From assembly GCA_000716465.1 (NCBI GenBank), contig JNWL01000048.1, positions 1-44,306 of the forward strand: DNA of 44,306 bases. The letters are read 5' to 3'. This DNA comes from Streptomyces bikiniensis. GTDB taxonomy: Bacteria; Actinomycetota; Actinomycetes; Streptomycetales; Streptomycetaceae. Made by a program: the position numbers and the translations under genes. The notes below the pieces were generated by a model that was not told the origin of the DNA, did no database searches, and saw nothing but the letters and a program-made list of their open reading frames with translations. Below are positions 8,422 to 15,679 of this stretch, piece after piece (the stretch's first letter is position 1; every line of letters starts with the position of its first letter).

Positions 8422-8646
8422 TCAGTGGCGGGGGCCCACCGTCCGGCCGCCCGCGCGGACGGTGATGGCGAGCGCCGGACAGGAGTCGGCGGCGTCCAGG
8501 GCCCGTTCGTCCTCGGCGATCTCCTGGCGCACCGGCTCCGCGGTGTCGCCCTCCAGCCGGTACAGGTCCGGGGCGAGCCCGGCGCACATGCCCGAGCCCA
8601 TGCACATCTCCCGGTCGACCCGGGTGGTCCAGCCCACCGCGCTCAC
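8422..8646 (-). CDS. [3Fe-4S] ferredoxin, partner of the P450
   Basis: A 74-aa ferredoxin. Cys15 and Cys21 (CMGSGMC) and Cys56 (DSCP) form the C-x5-C...CP pattern of the single-cluster [3Fe-4S] ferredoxins that feed electrons to Streptomyces P450s. The second-position cluster Cys of 4Fe types is absent. Its GTG overlaps the TGA of the P450 gene (GTGA), so both are made from one transcript at a coupled ratio. No ferredoxin reductase is nearby. Confidence 0.92.
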   Translation of the reverse strand: MSAVGWTTRVDREMCMGSGMCAGLAPDLYRLEGDTAEPVRQEIAEDERALDAADSCPALAITVRAGGRTVGPRH

Positions 8647-9836
8647 CAGCCCACCGGCATCTCGCGCGGACCGCGCACCAGCATTCGGTCCTTCCAGCGG
8701 ACGTCCCCCGCCAGACGCAGGTCGGGGAAGCGGGTGAGGAGCGCCAGGACCGCTTCCTGGAGCTCCAGACGGGCGAGCGGCGCCCCCAGGCAGTGGTGGA
8801 CGCCGTGCCCGAAGCCGAGGTGCTGGACACCCGTGCGGGTCACGTCGAGCCGTCCGGGGCCCGTGAACTTCAGGGCGTCACGGTTGGCGGCGCCGATCGC
8901 CACGAGCACCGGCTCGCCCGCCCGGACCAGGGTGCCGCCCACCTCGATGTCCTCGGTGGCGTACCGGGGGAAGGCGGCGGCGCTGCCGAGCGGGACGAAC
9001 CGCAGCAGTTCCTCGACGGCCCCCTTGACCAGATCCGGCCTCTCGCGCAGCAGGGCGAGCTGGTCGGGGTGGTCGAGCAGGGCGTGGACGAAGTTGGGGA
9101 TCTGACTGGCCGTCGTCTCGTGCCCCGCGACCAGGATGCCCACGCACAGGTCGATCAGCTCCAGCTCGGTCAGCCGGTCACCGGTGTCACGGGCCTCGAT
9201 CAGACCAGTCATCAGATCGGGACGCGGCCGGGCCCGGTGGTCCTCGATGAGCGCCGCCATGTAGGCGCGCAGTTCCTCGCGGCTGCGCCAGAACTCCTCG
9301 GCGGTCAGCGAACTCGTGGACAGGGCCGCGTCGCTCCACACCCGGAACTTCGGGCGGTCCTCCTCCGGCACGCCGAGCATGCGGCAGATGACCGCGACCG
9401 GGATGGGCAGCGCGTACGACTCCACGAGGTCGGCCGGCGGCCCCGCGGCCTCCATCTCGTCCAGGAGCCCGTGGGCCAGCTCCCGCACCTGGGGCCGCAG
9501 CTTCTCGACCTGGTGGACCGTGAACGCCTTGGCGACCAGCGTGCGCAGCCGGGTGTGGCCCGGCGGGTCCATGCCGAGGATGCCGGTGTCCTGCTGCGCC
9601 TCGGACTGGCGGGGCTCGTCGTGCTTGAGCGACTCGGCACGGCTGAAGCGCCGGTCGCCGAGGACCAGGCGGGCGTCGGCGTAGCGGGTGGCGAGCCAGG
9701 CGGGTTCGCCGTACGCCATCCGGACGCGTAACAGGCCGGGCCGTTCCAGCGCTTCCTCGTACGCCTCGGCGAGGCCGAGTCCTTCGGGCTCGTTGAACGG
9801 ATAGGCCAGGGGAGTGGGATCCGCCGTCGCGGTCAT
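8643..9836 (-). CDS. Cytochrome P450 monooxygenase with a TTA codon
   Basis: A 397-aa soluble bacterial P450. It has I-helix AGHETT (237-242), ExxR (276-279), and the heme loop GFGHGVHHCLG (341-351) with Cys349 as iron ligand. Size is normal. ATG 9836 has CGGAGG a suitable distance upstream. Subfamily cannot be fixed by eye; it resembles CYP105/CYP107-type enzymes of secondary metabolism or xenobiotic oxidation. Leu36 is encoded by TTA (9731-9729), the only in-frame TTA I found in the window, so full translation should need the bldA tRNA. It is co-transcribed with the ferredoxin from the promoter at 9871-9899. Confidence 0.95.
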   Translation of the reverse strand: MTATADPTPLAYPFNEPEGLGLAEAYEEALERPGLLRVRMAYGEPAWLATRYADARLVLGDRRFSRAESLKHDEPRQSEAQQDTGILGMDPPGHTRLRTLVAKAFTVHQVEKLRPQVRELAHGLLDEMEAAGPPADLVESYALPIPVAVICRMLGVPEEDRPKFRVWSDAALSTSSLTAEEFWRSREELRAYMAALIEDHRARPRPDLMTGLIEARDTGDRLTELELIDLCVGILVAGHETTASQIPNFVHALLDHPDQLALLRERPDLVKGAVEELLRFVPLGSAAAFPRYATEDIEVGGTLVRAGEPVLVAIGAANRDALKFTGPGRLDVTRTGVQHLGFGHGVHHCLGAPLARLELQEAVLALLTRFPDLRLAGDVRWKDRMLVRGPREMPVGW

Positions 9837-9852
9837 GGAGCGCCTCCGTTGT

Positions 9853-9868
9853 GTGAGCGGGTGCTTAC
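9853..9868. promoter_or_regulatory. TetR-type operator of the P450 operon
   Basis: GTGAGC-GGGT-GCTTAC is a near-perfect palindrome (5 of 6 pairs per arm) of the GTNAGC-N4-GCTNAC kind bound by TetR-family repressors. It lies directly downstream of the -10 hexamer, over the expected transcription start. No TetR gene is in the window. Confidence 0.5.
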
Positions 9869-9870
9869 AG

Positions 9871-9899
9871 AAGCTAGGGCGGTCGCCGGAGGCGGTCAA
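9871..9899 (-). promoter_or_regulatory. HrdB-type promoter of the P450/ferredoxin operon
   Basis: On the minus strand TTGACC (9899-9894) is followed by exactly 17 nt and TAGCTT (9876-9871). The start of transcription is expected near 9864, which leaves a leader of about 28 nt. Confidence 0.7.
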
Positions 9900-9953
9900 C
9901 GGGGCCGTTTGCGCCGTGACGACGGAGAACCGGCCGGGTCCCCCGTGAAACCG

Positions 9954-10355
9954 TCAGGGGGCGGGCGCCGGGGGAAGGGCGCGGGGACCCACGCAGCGGG
10001 CGCCTTCCTCCTGCACGCGCCGGCGCAGTTCCCGATCGGCCGTGACGACCACGCACGGGCGTCCGTCCGCGCTCCGGACCAGTTCGACGATCAGGTCGTC
10101 ACCGCTGCCGGGCGCCTCTTCGACCCGCACGCCGGCCACGGGGGCGACGCCCCGGGCGCGCCCCTCGACGACCAGGACCACCTCGTACGGACCCGGGTAC
10201 GGGCCGTCGACCGTGCCACCGGTGGTGGCGAGCCGATCGCGCAACCGCTCGGCGGCCCCGCGCCGGTCGCGCCACCAGCCGTCGGGCACCGACCCCACGA
10301 CATTGGCCCCGTCCACCACCAGCAGCGGACGGAGAAGCGGATTCTCGGGATTCAC
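9954..10355 (-). CDS. NYN/PIN-like domain protein
   Basis: A 133-aa protein. It has LLVVDGANVVGSVPDGWW near the N-terminus, GDDLIVELV in the middle and VVVTADRELRRRV late. These are the acidic clusters of the NYN/PIN nuclease fold as seen in small YacP-like proteins. It may be an RNA-processing nuclease or an inactive relative. The start is GTG 10355 with only a weak CTGGGG site upstream. It follows the sugar-binding lipoprotein gene by 49 nt in the same direction and may be co-transcribed, although no functional link is apparent. Confidence 0.65.
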   Translation of the reverse strand: MNPENPLLRPLLVVDGANVVGSVPDGWWRDRRGAAERLRDRLATTGGTVDGPYPGPYEVVLVVEGRARGVAPVAGVRVEEAPGSGDDLIVELVRSADGRPCVVVTADRELRRRVQEEGARCVGPRALPPAPAP

Positions 10356-10404
10356 GGCCCCAGGATGCCAGGCTCCGGCTCCCTCCGCGGACCGTCGGAG
10401 ACCG

Positions 10405-11682
10405 TCACTCCGGCTGCGCCGCCTCCCCGGCCTGCCGGGCTATCTGCTCCAGCACGGCCCCCGGGTCGGCGGACGGCGCGACCGCCTTGCCGATGTTCCG
10501 CTTGATGGTGTTGCTGACCTGCAGCCAGGACGGGTCGTCGACCGGATAGAGCCGGGCGCTGCGCAGCGCGATCAGGAACTGTTCGGCGCTGGGGTCCGCC
10601 GCCGTGCCCCGGGACGCCTGGGTGGCGGACACCGTCGACGGCAGCAGGTGGTAGCGCTCGGCGAACTCGTTGAGGTTCTCGTCCTCGTAGACGAAGTTCA
10701 GGAACGAGCTGACCAGTTCGCGATTGCCGTCGCGCTTGAAGGCCATCATCCAGTCGGCGACGCCCACCGCCGGCGGGGCTTCCTCGTCCTCCAGGGTGTC
10801 CGACACCGGCATGCGCAGCGTGCCGACCTTCATGCCCTTCTGCCGCGCCTCGTGGAGGAGCGAGGGGTAGCCGTTGACCATGCCGACGTCGCCGCGCAGG
10901 AAGGCGTCGAAGGCGTCCTGCCGGTTGAGCTCGGCCGGCGGGACCGGGCCGGTCAGGGCCGGCTTGACCAGGTTGTCCTTGATCCAGCGGAACGTCTGCG
11001 CGTTCCGCTCGGAGTCGAGGCTGTACTCCCCGCGGATGTCGGTGTACCCGCCGCCGTTGCTGAGCTCCCAGATCAGGGCCTCGGCGTGCGCCTCCTCGGG
11101 GCCGAGCGGCAGCGCGTACGGGTAGGGCACGCCCTCCGCCTTCAGCGCCTCGGCCGCGCCCTTCAGGTCCGACCAGGTCTTCGGCGGCTTCGCCCCGGCC
11201 TTTTCGAACAGCTCCTGGTTGTAGAAGAGCAGCCGGCTGCTGGCCACGAAGGGCAGGCCGTAGAGGGTGTTGCCGACCGAGCCCGCCTCCACGAGCGGCG
11301 GCAGGAAGTTCGCCTCCGACCTGATCGACAGCACCTCGCTCGCGGGGTAGAGGCGGCCCTGCGCGGCGAAGTCGGAGTACGCGCCGAGCAGGGCCACGTC
11401 CGGAACGTCGCCCTCCTCGACCATGCGGCTGACCTCGCGGTCGACCTCGGCCCACGGGTGGAGCGTGACCTCGACCTTCTTGCCCGGGTGGGCGGCGGTG
11501 AAGGCGGCCGTCAGCTTGTCCCAGTACGCCTTGGAGCCGGTCACCGGACTGTTGCCGTACTCGGGGACCACCAGGCGCAGTGTCGTCCCGTCGCTCCCGG
11601 ACGAGCCGCAGGCGGTGACGAGGGAGCCCAGTAGTCCGAACGCGGCCGCGGAAGCGGTCATGCCGAAGAGTCTTGGTCGCAC
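10405..11682 (-). CDS. Orphan ABC transporter sugar-binding lipoprotein
   Basis: A 425-aa extracellular solute-binding protein of family 1. A signal peptide with lipobox LVTAC (Cys at about 25) is followed by LRLVVPEYGNSPVTGSKAYW and the typical FLRGDVGMVNGYPSLL and VGVADWMMAFKRDGNRELVSSFLNFV segments. GTG 11682 has AAGGAAAG upstream. The family binds sugars or oligosaccharides outside the membrane and delivers them to MalFG-type permeases. No permease or ATPase gene is adjacent, so it must work with a transporter encoded elsewhere or have been left behind. It is divergent from the aldo/keto reductase. Confidence 0.88.
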   Translation of the reverse strand: MRPRLFGMTASAAAFGLLGSLVTACGSSGSDGTTLRLVVPEYGNSPVTGSKAYWDKLTAAFTAAHPGKKVEVTLHPWAEVDREVSRMVEEGDVPDVALLGAYSDFAAQGRLYPASEVLSIRSEANFLPPLVEAGSVGNTLYGLPFVASSRLLFYNQELFEKAGAKPPKTWSDLKGAAEALKAEGVPYPYALPLGPEEAHAEALIWELSNGGGYTDIRGEYSLDSERNAQTFRWIKDNLVKPALTGPVPPAELNRQDAFDAFLRGDVGMVNGYPSLLHEARQKGMKVGTLRMPVSDTLEDEEAPPAVGVADWMMAFKRDGNRELVSSFLNFVYEDENLNEFAERYHLLPSTVSATQASRGTAADPSAEQFLIALRSARLYPVDDPSWLQVSNTIKRNIGKAVAPSADPGAVLEQIARQAGEAAQPE

Positions 11683-11735
11683 GAAATCTTTCCTTTGAAT
11701 CCTTTGGGTGGTGCGCCCGGAATTCTCTCCCGCTC

Positions 11736-11776
11736 ATACGGCAAATCGCGCCCCCTACCGGACGGTTGTGCCGTAT
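11736..11776. promoter_or_regulatory. Inverted repeat in the divergent lipoprotein/reductase region
   Basis: ATACGGCA (11736-11743) and TGCCGTAT (11769-11776) are a perfect 8-bp inverted repeat with centres 33 bp apart, about three helical turns. This spacing suits cooperative binding or looping. The 198-bp region has no clear -35/-10 pair. Confidence 0.35.
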
Positions 11777-11880
11777 CTCCAATCGAGGACATTCCGCATG
11801 GTGCTTTCGAATATGCGGGCACCGGCTTGGTCCGGACCACAATCGGGCGGAGTAGCATCGGGCCGATGAGCGGAAAACCG

Positions 11881-12747
11881 ATGGCTTCGCGTACATCGAA
11901 CACGCCGGGCGCGGCGGGCACGTTCTCCGTCGGAGGCGAATACCGCGTGAACCGGCTCGGTTTCGGCGCCATGCGCCTGCCCACCGGGCCGGGCGCCGAA
12001 CGGGAAGCCGCCGTCACGGTCGCACGGCGCGCCGTGGAACTCGGCGTCACCCTGATCGACACCGCCCACCTGTACGGCTGGGGCGCCAACGAGGAACTCC
12101 TGGCCGAGGCCCTGCACCCGTACCCGGACGAGCTGCTGATCACCACCAAGGTCGGGGTCGTCCGGGGCGGGCCGGAAGGGTGGGCGTACGACGCACGGCC
12201 CGAGAGCCTGCGCGAACAGGTCGAGGAGGGTCTGCGCCGGCTCCGGACCGAGCGCGTCGGCCTCCTGCAACTGCACCGGATCGACCCGAAGGTGCCGGTC
12301 GCCGAACAGGTCGGCGCGCTCCGCGACCTCCAACAGGAAGGGAAGATCGGGCACATCGGCCTGTCCGAGGTCACCGCCGCGCAGCTCGCCGAGGCCCGGC
12401 GGACCGCCGAGATCGCGAGCGTGCAGAACCGCTACAACCTCTTCGACCGGGAGTACGAACCGGTCCTGGAGGCGTGCGAGGCCGCCGGCATCGCCTTCCT
12501 GCCCTGGCGCCCCGTCGCCGCGGCGACCGGATCCGATCCCTCCTCCGCGCTCGCCGCCGTCGCCGCCGAACTCGGCGCCACCGGCCCCCAGGTCCTGCTC
12601 GCCTGGCTCCTCGCCCGCTCCCCGGTCGTCCTGCCGATCCCCGGCACCGCCTCCCTCGCCCACCTGGAGGAGAACCTCGCCGCGGGGGACCTCCGGCTCA
12701 CCGACTCCCGGCGGCGGCTCCTCGACCGGGGCGCCGACCGCCCCTGA
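11881..12747 (+). CDS. Aldo/keto reductase
   Basis: A 288-aa NADPH-dependent oxidoreductase of the AKR TIM-barrel family. RLGFGAMRL opens strand 1. The catalytic tetrad is visible as Asp and Tyr in LIDTAHLYGWGANEELL, Lys in LLITTKVGV and His in LLQLHRID. The C-terminal LLAWLLARSPVVLPIPGTASLAHLEENL is the usual NADP-binding end. ATG 11881 is preceded by GGA at 6 nt; ATG 11866 in the same frame is an alternative start that adds 5 residues. The substrate is not evident. It is divergent from the lipoprotein gene. Confidence 0.9.
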   Translation: MASRTSNTPGAAGTFSVGGEYRVNRLGFGAMRLPTGPGAEREAAVTVARRAVELGVTLIDTAHLYGWGANEELLAEALHPYPDELLITTKVGVVRGGPEGWAYDARPESLREQVEEGLRRLRTERVGLLQLHRIDPKVPVAEQVGALRDLQQEGKIGHIGLSEVTAAQLAEARRTAEIASVQNRYNLFDREYEPVLEACEAAGIAFLPWRPVAAATGSDPSSALAAVAAELGATGPQVLLAWLLARSPVVLPIPGTASLAHLEENLAAGDLRLTDSRRRLLDRGADRP

Positions 12748-12897
12748 CCGGCACCCATGGGTGTTCCCCGCACCGTCGGCCACCGGCCGGCGAGCAGCGC
12801 ACGAAGTCCGCGAGGAGGGCGCGGGCCCCGGAGGACCACAGCGCGTACGACGGGGCCCCGGCCGCGCACGCCCGGGGCCACCACCGCGACTTCGCGC

Positions 12898-13467
12898 CTA
12901 TGCCCGTCCCGACCCGCGGCCCAGACGGCGCACGGCGAGCCAACCGCCCGCGACGGCGGAGCCGACGGCCAGGGCGAGACCCGTACCCACGGCGAGGTCG
13001 CTGGGCCCGGACGCCCCACCGATGCCGGCCCGGGTGCCGCGCGTCGGCATGACCGGAGCCACCGACCGAGGAACAGTGGCGCTCGGTCCCACGGTCCGGG
13101 AGGCGATGGTGCTCGGGGCCAGGGGCGGGGAAGCGGTGGTGCTCGGTCCCACGGTCCGGGAGGCGGTGGTGCTCGGGGGCGCGGGCGGGGAAGCGGTGGT
13201 GCTCGGCCTCGCCGAAGGGCTCGCGCTCGTCGGCGGCACGGCACCCGTACCGCGCCCGGGCAGCGCTTCGCAGGCGATGCCGTCGTCGGGGCCCTGGTCC
13301 TCGTCCAGCCGGTGCGGATCGGTCCTGTCCCGGTCGAACACCGCCTGGGCGTCCTCCTGGAAGCGGAAGTTCCCGCAGTCGAGATCCTGGGCGTGCGCGA
13401 CCCCGGACAAGGGGACGGCAGAAGCAATGGCCAGGGCTATGCCGGCCGCCACGCAGCGGCTGCTCAT
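12898..13467 (-). CDS. Secreted excalibur calcium-binding protein with repeat linker and C-terminal anchor
   Basis: A 189-aa protein. It has a signal peptide (1-26, ending AHA), then an excalibur domain (DCGNFRFQEDAQAVFDRDR...DQGPDDGIACE) with the D-x-D-x-D-G-x-x-C-E-like calcium loop and the paired Cys. Next is a Ser/Thr/Pro-rich linker of about 65 residues containing a 20-residue tandem repeat, and finally a hydrophobic segment (LAVGTGLALAVGSAVAGGWLAV) before a basic tail. It is therefore probably anchored in the membrane with the calcium domain outside. ATG 13467 follows GAGGAGG. The repeats are described separately. Confidence 0.85.
   Translation of the reverse strand: MSSRCVAAGIALAIASAVPLSGVAHAQDLDCGNFRFQEDAQAVFDRDRTDPHRLDEDQGPDDGIACEALPGRGTGAVPPTSASPSARPSTTASPPAPPSTTASRTVGPSTTASPPLAPSTIASRTVGPSATVPRSVAPVMPTRGTRAGIGGASGPSDLAVGTGLALAVGSAVAGGWLAVRRLGRGSGRA
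13081..13200. repeat. 60-bp tandem repeat inside the excalibur gene
   Basis: Two copies (13081-13140 and 13141-13200) differ at only a few bases. The unit is itself a diverged pair of 30-mers, each beginning near GTGCTCGG. It is in frame (20 aa) and encodes the Thr/Ser/Pro linker, so copy-number change would alter linker length without breaking the protein. Confidence 0.85.
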
Positions 13468-13586
13468 CGAAGGGCCTCCTCGGTGCTCCGCAAGCGGTCA
13501 CCCCACGCCAAGAGCGGCCCGCGACCACGGCGCGCGGCGTTGGTCCGAACGGGCACCGGCGGAGGGCACCGCGCCCCGGCCCGTGT

Positions 13587-14120
13587 TCAGATGCCCAGCT
13601 TGGCCCGGCCGCCGCCGATCGCCGCCGCGGGGCGTGCCGTGGCCCGGACCGAGCGTCGTACCAGACGCGCGTCGTGCCGCAGGTCCCGAGCGGTGTGGCG
13701 GCCGCGCCACAGCAGTGAGGGGGCGCTGCCGGTGTCGTCGGCGGTGATCAGCAGACCGCCCAGCATGGACATGTTCTTGAAGAAGTGGATGCGCTGCTGG
13801 GCCCGGTCGGACGGGTCCTCGACCTGCCAGTAGCGGTGCGCCGCCAGCGTGGTGGGCACCAGGGTCGCGGCGAGGGCCAGGGCGGACAGCCGGGGGAAGC
13901 GGCCGAGCCCGAGCAGGACGCCGCCCACCACCTGCACGGCGCCGCTGAGCCGGACGACCTGCTCGGTGTCGTCCGGCAGAGCGGAGATCCGTTCGGTCAC
14001 GGGCCGGACGACGGGTTCGGCCACCGGGGCCACGTTCTGGGGATTGCGCAGGGAGTTCATGCCGCCGGTGATGAACATCGAGGCGAGCAGGGGACGGCCG
14101 ACGATACGGAGAAGACTCAC
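13587..14120 (-). CDS. DoxX family membrane protein
   Basis: A 177-aa membrane protein. It starts VSLLRIVGRPLLASMFITGGMNSLRNP, the usual DoxX opening helix with its R-x-x-x-G-x-x-F pattern. Further helices are near 60-80, 85-103 and 120-135, and the last 40 residues are basic and cytoplasmic. GTG 14120 is preceded by GGAGG at 7 nt. DoxX proteins in actinobacteria are linked to membrane redox and oxidative stress complexes. No partner such as SodA or a rhodanese is adjacent. Confidence 0.85.
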   Translation of the reverse strand: MSLLRIVGRPLLASMFITGGMNSLRNPQNVAPVAEPVVRPVTERISALPDDTEQVVRLSGAVQVVGGVLLGLGRFPRLSALALAATLVPTTLAAHRYWQVEDPSDRAQQRIHFFKNMSMLGGLLITADDTGSAPSLLWRGRHTARDLRHDARLVRRSVRATARPAAAIGGGRAKLGI

Positions 14121-14132
14121 GACAAGGCCTCC

Positions 14133-14175
14133 GGAACAGTACGGAACGGATAGAACGGAACAAACAGCACAGAAC
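14133..14175. repeat. GGAAC-like repeat array upstream of the DoxX gene
   Basis: GGAAC occurs at 14133, 14143 and 14157, with AGAAC at 14152 and 14171. Much of the spacing is close to 10 bp, so these copies lie on one face of the helix, immediately upstream of the DoxX ribosome binding site. It could be a regulator-binding array. Confidence 0.35.
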
Positions 14176-14287
14176 GCGATGTCTGCTGGAAGTATCGGGT
14201 GCCCCGCGGGAGCACCGCCATTCGGCACCGGGCGGAACCGCTCCCTCGCCGTCCCCGCCCGGGGCGCGGTCCGGCCGGCCCGCGGGA

Positions 14288-15268
14288 TCATCCCCCGACG
14301 GCCGGGTCCCGCCGTCTGCCGAGTTCGTACATGAGCTGTTCGTTCGTCTTCACCCGGAAGCGTTCGCGCAGTGCCGCCACGTAGGTCGTGTAGGTGCGCG
14401 GACTGATGTCGAGCGTCCGGGTGATGGCCTCGCGGGTACTGCCCTCGGAGAGCATCCGGAGGATGTCGCGTTCGACGAGCTCGCGGTTGCCGGGGCCGTT
14501 CTCCGGGGCCGGGAACCAGGGGTCCGACGCCTCCCAGTGCAGCTCGTACTCCCCCCGCAGCCACGCGAGCAGTGCCGGGTCCCGGACGACGATGGCGGGT
14601 TCGTCGCCGCCCTCGCCCCTCCGGCGGTCCGAGATCAGCGCCAGCGTGTCGGTGATGACCATGCGGGGGAACCTGCGCGAGGAGGTCCTGCTCTCGGCGG
14701 CCCCGGTCTCGGCCGTCATCCTGGCGTAGTCGGCCTCGGGGGCCCGGTTCCGCGCACTCGCCGGGTAGAGGCTGCGGTAGCGGACGCCCCCTCTCCTCAG
14801 GATGGCGACGTCGCGGACGGCCGACATCGCGAGCCGCTCCGCGTGCCTCGGCCGGGTCTGGGACGACCAGATGGTGCTCGACGCCTCGATCGCGTTGTGG
14901 AGGAGGTGGTTGACGGCCGTCAGGCCCCTGACGACCTCGACCGCGCCGGTGCCGCTCCGGCCCCCGGGCGCGACCCGGTCCAGGGCGTCCAGGACCGACG
15001 GGATCCGCCTGATGTGCCGGAGGCGCCGCTCGACTTCGTCGAGTTCCCGGCGGATCAGTTCCCGTTCGACACGGTGCGGCGGCCGCGTACCGGGCTTGTC
15101 GGTGAGGGGCTCGGTGAAGACGGCCCCGACGCGCCGGAGGTTCTCCAGGCGCGGGTCGTCCGCCTTCAGGTCGCCGTCCCCGCGCCGGATCTCCCAGTAG
15201 AGCCGCACGTCGTCCTCGGAAAGGCCGAGGTCACCGCGGTCGGGGACCGCTTCGCCGCGTTCGTTCAC
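14288..15268 (-). CDS. LuxR-type helix-turn-helix transcriptional regulator
   Basis: A 326-aa regulator. The C-terminal 65 residues carry a GerE/LuxR-type HTH (ERDILRMLSEGSTREAITRTLDISPRTYTTYVAALRERFRVKTNEQLMYELGRR). The N-terminal part opens GLSEDDVRLYWEIRRGDGDL, like the TrmB-type winged helix seen in many orphan Streptomyces LuxR proteins. The middle resembles their phospholipase-D-like effector region (VVRGLTAVNHLLHNAI...EASSTIW). It has no receiver domain and no adjacent kinase. GTG 15268 follows GGGGGAG. A strong hairpin (15280-15306) abuts this site, and the gene is divergent from the ImmA/IrrE-like gene. Confidence 0.85.
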   Translation of the reverse strand: MNERGEAVPDRGDLGLSEDDVRLYWEIRRGDGDLKADDPRLENLRRVGAVFTEPLTDKPGTRPPHRVERELIRRELDEVERRLRHIRRIPSVLDALDRVAPGGRSGTGAVEVVRGLTAVNHLLHNAIEASSTIWSSQTRPRHAERLAMSAVRDVAILRRGGVRYRSLYPASARNRAPEADYARMTAETGAAESRTSSRRFPRMVITDTLALISDRRRGEGGDEPAIVVRDPALLAWLRGEYELHWEASDPWFPAPENGPGNRELVERDILRMLSEGSTREAITRTLDISPRTYTTYVAALRERFRVKTNEQLMYELGRRRDPAVGG

Positions 15269-15279
15269 AATCTCCCCCT

Positions 15280-15306
15280 GCCCATCCGCGCAATGCGCCG
15301 ATGGGC
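15280..15306. promoter_or_regulatory. 27-bp inverted repeat abutting the LuxR-gene ribosome binding site
   Basis: GCCCATC-C-GCGC-AAT-GCGC-C-GATGGGC is a dyad with one mismatched pair. It ends 1 nt from the GGGGGAG site of the minus-strand LuxR-type gene. It can act as an operator in DNA or as a hairpin beside the ribosome binding site in RNA. Confidence 0.5.
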
Positions 15307-15415
15307 GCCCTCGATTCCTTGCGGGCGCCGAACCGGTACGGCAGCCTAACCCTCCGTGAGCCGATGAGACATGCGGAACGAACCGGCGGGGCGGTACGGA
15401 AAACCGTGCCGTCCG

Positions 15416-15455
15416 CGGAGCGACGCAGAACGGCTCGGAGCGACGCAGGACGGCT
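15416..15455. repeat. 20-bp tandem direct repeat
   Basis: CGGAGCGACGCAGAACGGCT (15416-15435) is followed directly by a copy differing at one base (15436-15455) and a degenerate third start (CGGGCCGACTCGG). The 20-bp period places the copies on the same DNA face, as in iterons or activator sites. Confidence 0.6.
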
Positions 15456-15679
15456 CGGGCCGACTCGGGTGGGGAAGCTGCTCTGCGCGAACCGCGAGCA
15501 GGACCGTGGCCGGGAGTCCGGAAGCGGCCGTTCCCACCGTCCCGGCAGAACCGGACGAGGGGGCGCGCCGCCCCCGCCGACAGGACCTGCGGAGCCCGGA
15601 GACGCCCCCCGCGGGGGCCGATCACCGCGGCACGGTCCGGCCCCGCCGCAACCGACGCAACGACCGGGAGAGTTCCACG

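Larger units (their letters stand above)
15269..15679. other. 411-bp divergent intergenic region with several repeats
   Basis: No gene is seen. It holds the LuxR-side hairpin (15280-15306), a GGGTTAGGCTG -10-like element on the minus strand (15342-15352), a 20-bp tandem repeat (15416-15455), and the ribosome binding site of the ImmA/IrrE-like gene (CGGGAGAG, just before 15680). Confidence 0.5.

Noticed and set aside
12752..12763. CACCCATGGGTG palindrome after the aldo/keto reductase
   Set aside because: It is short and self-complementary without a loop, and there is no further support for a terminator or operator.
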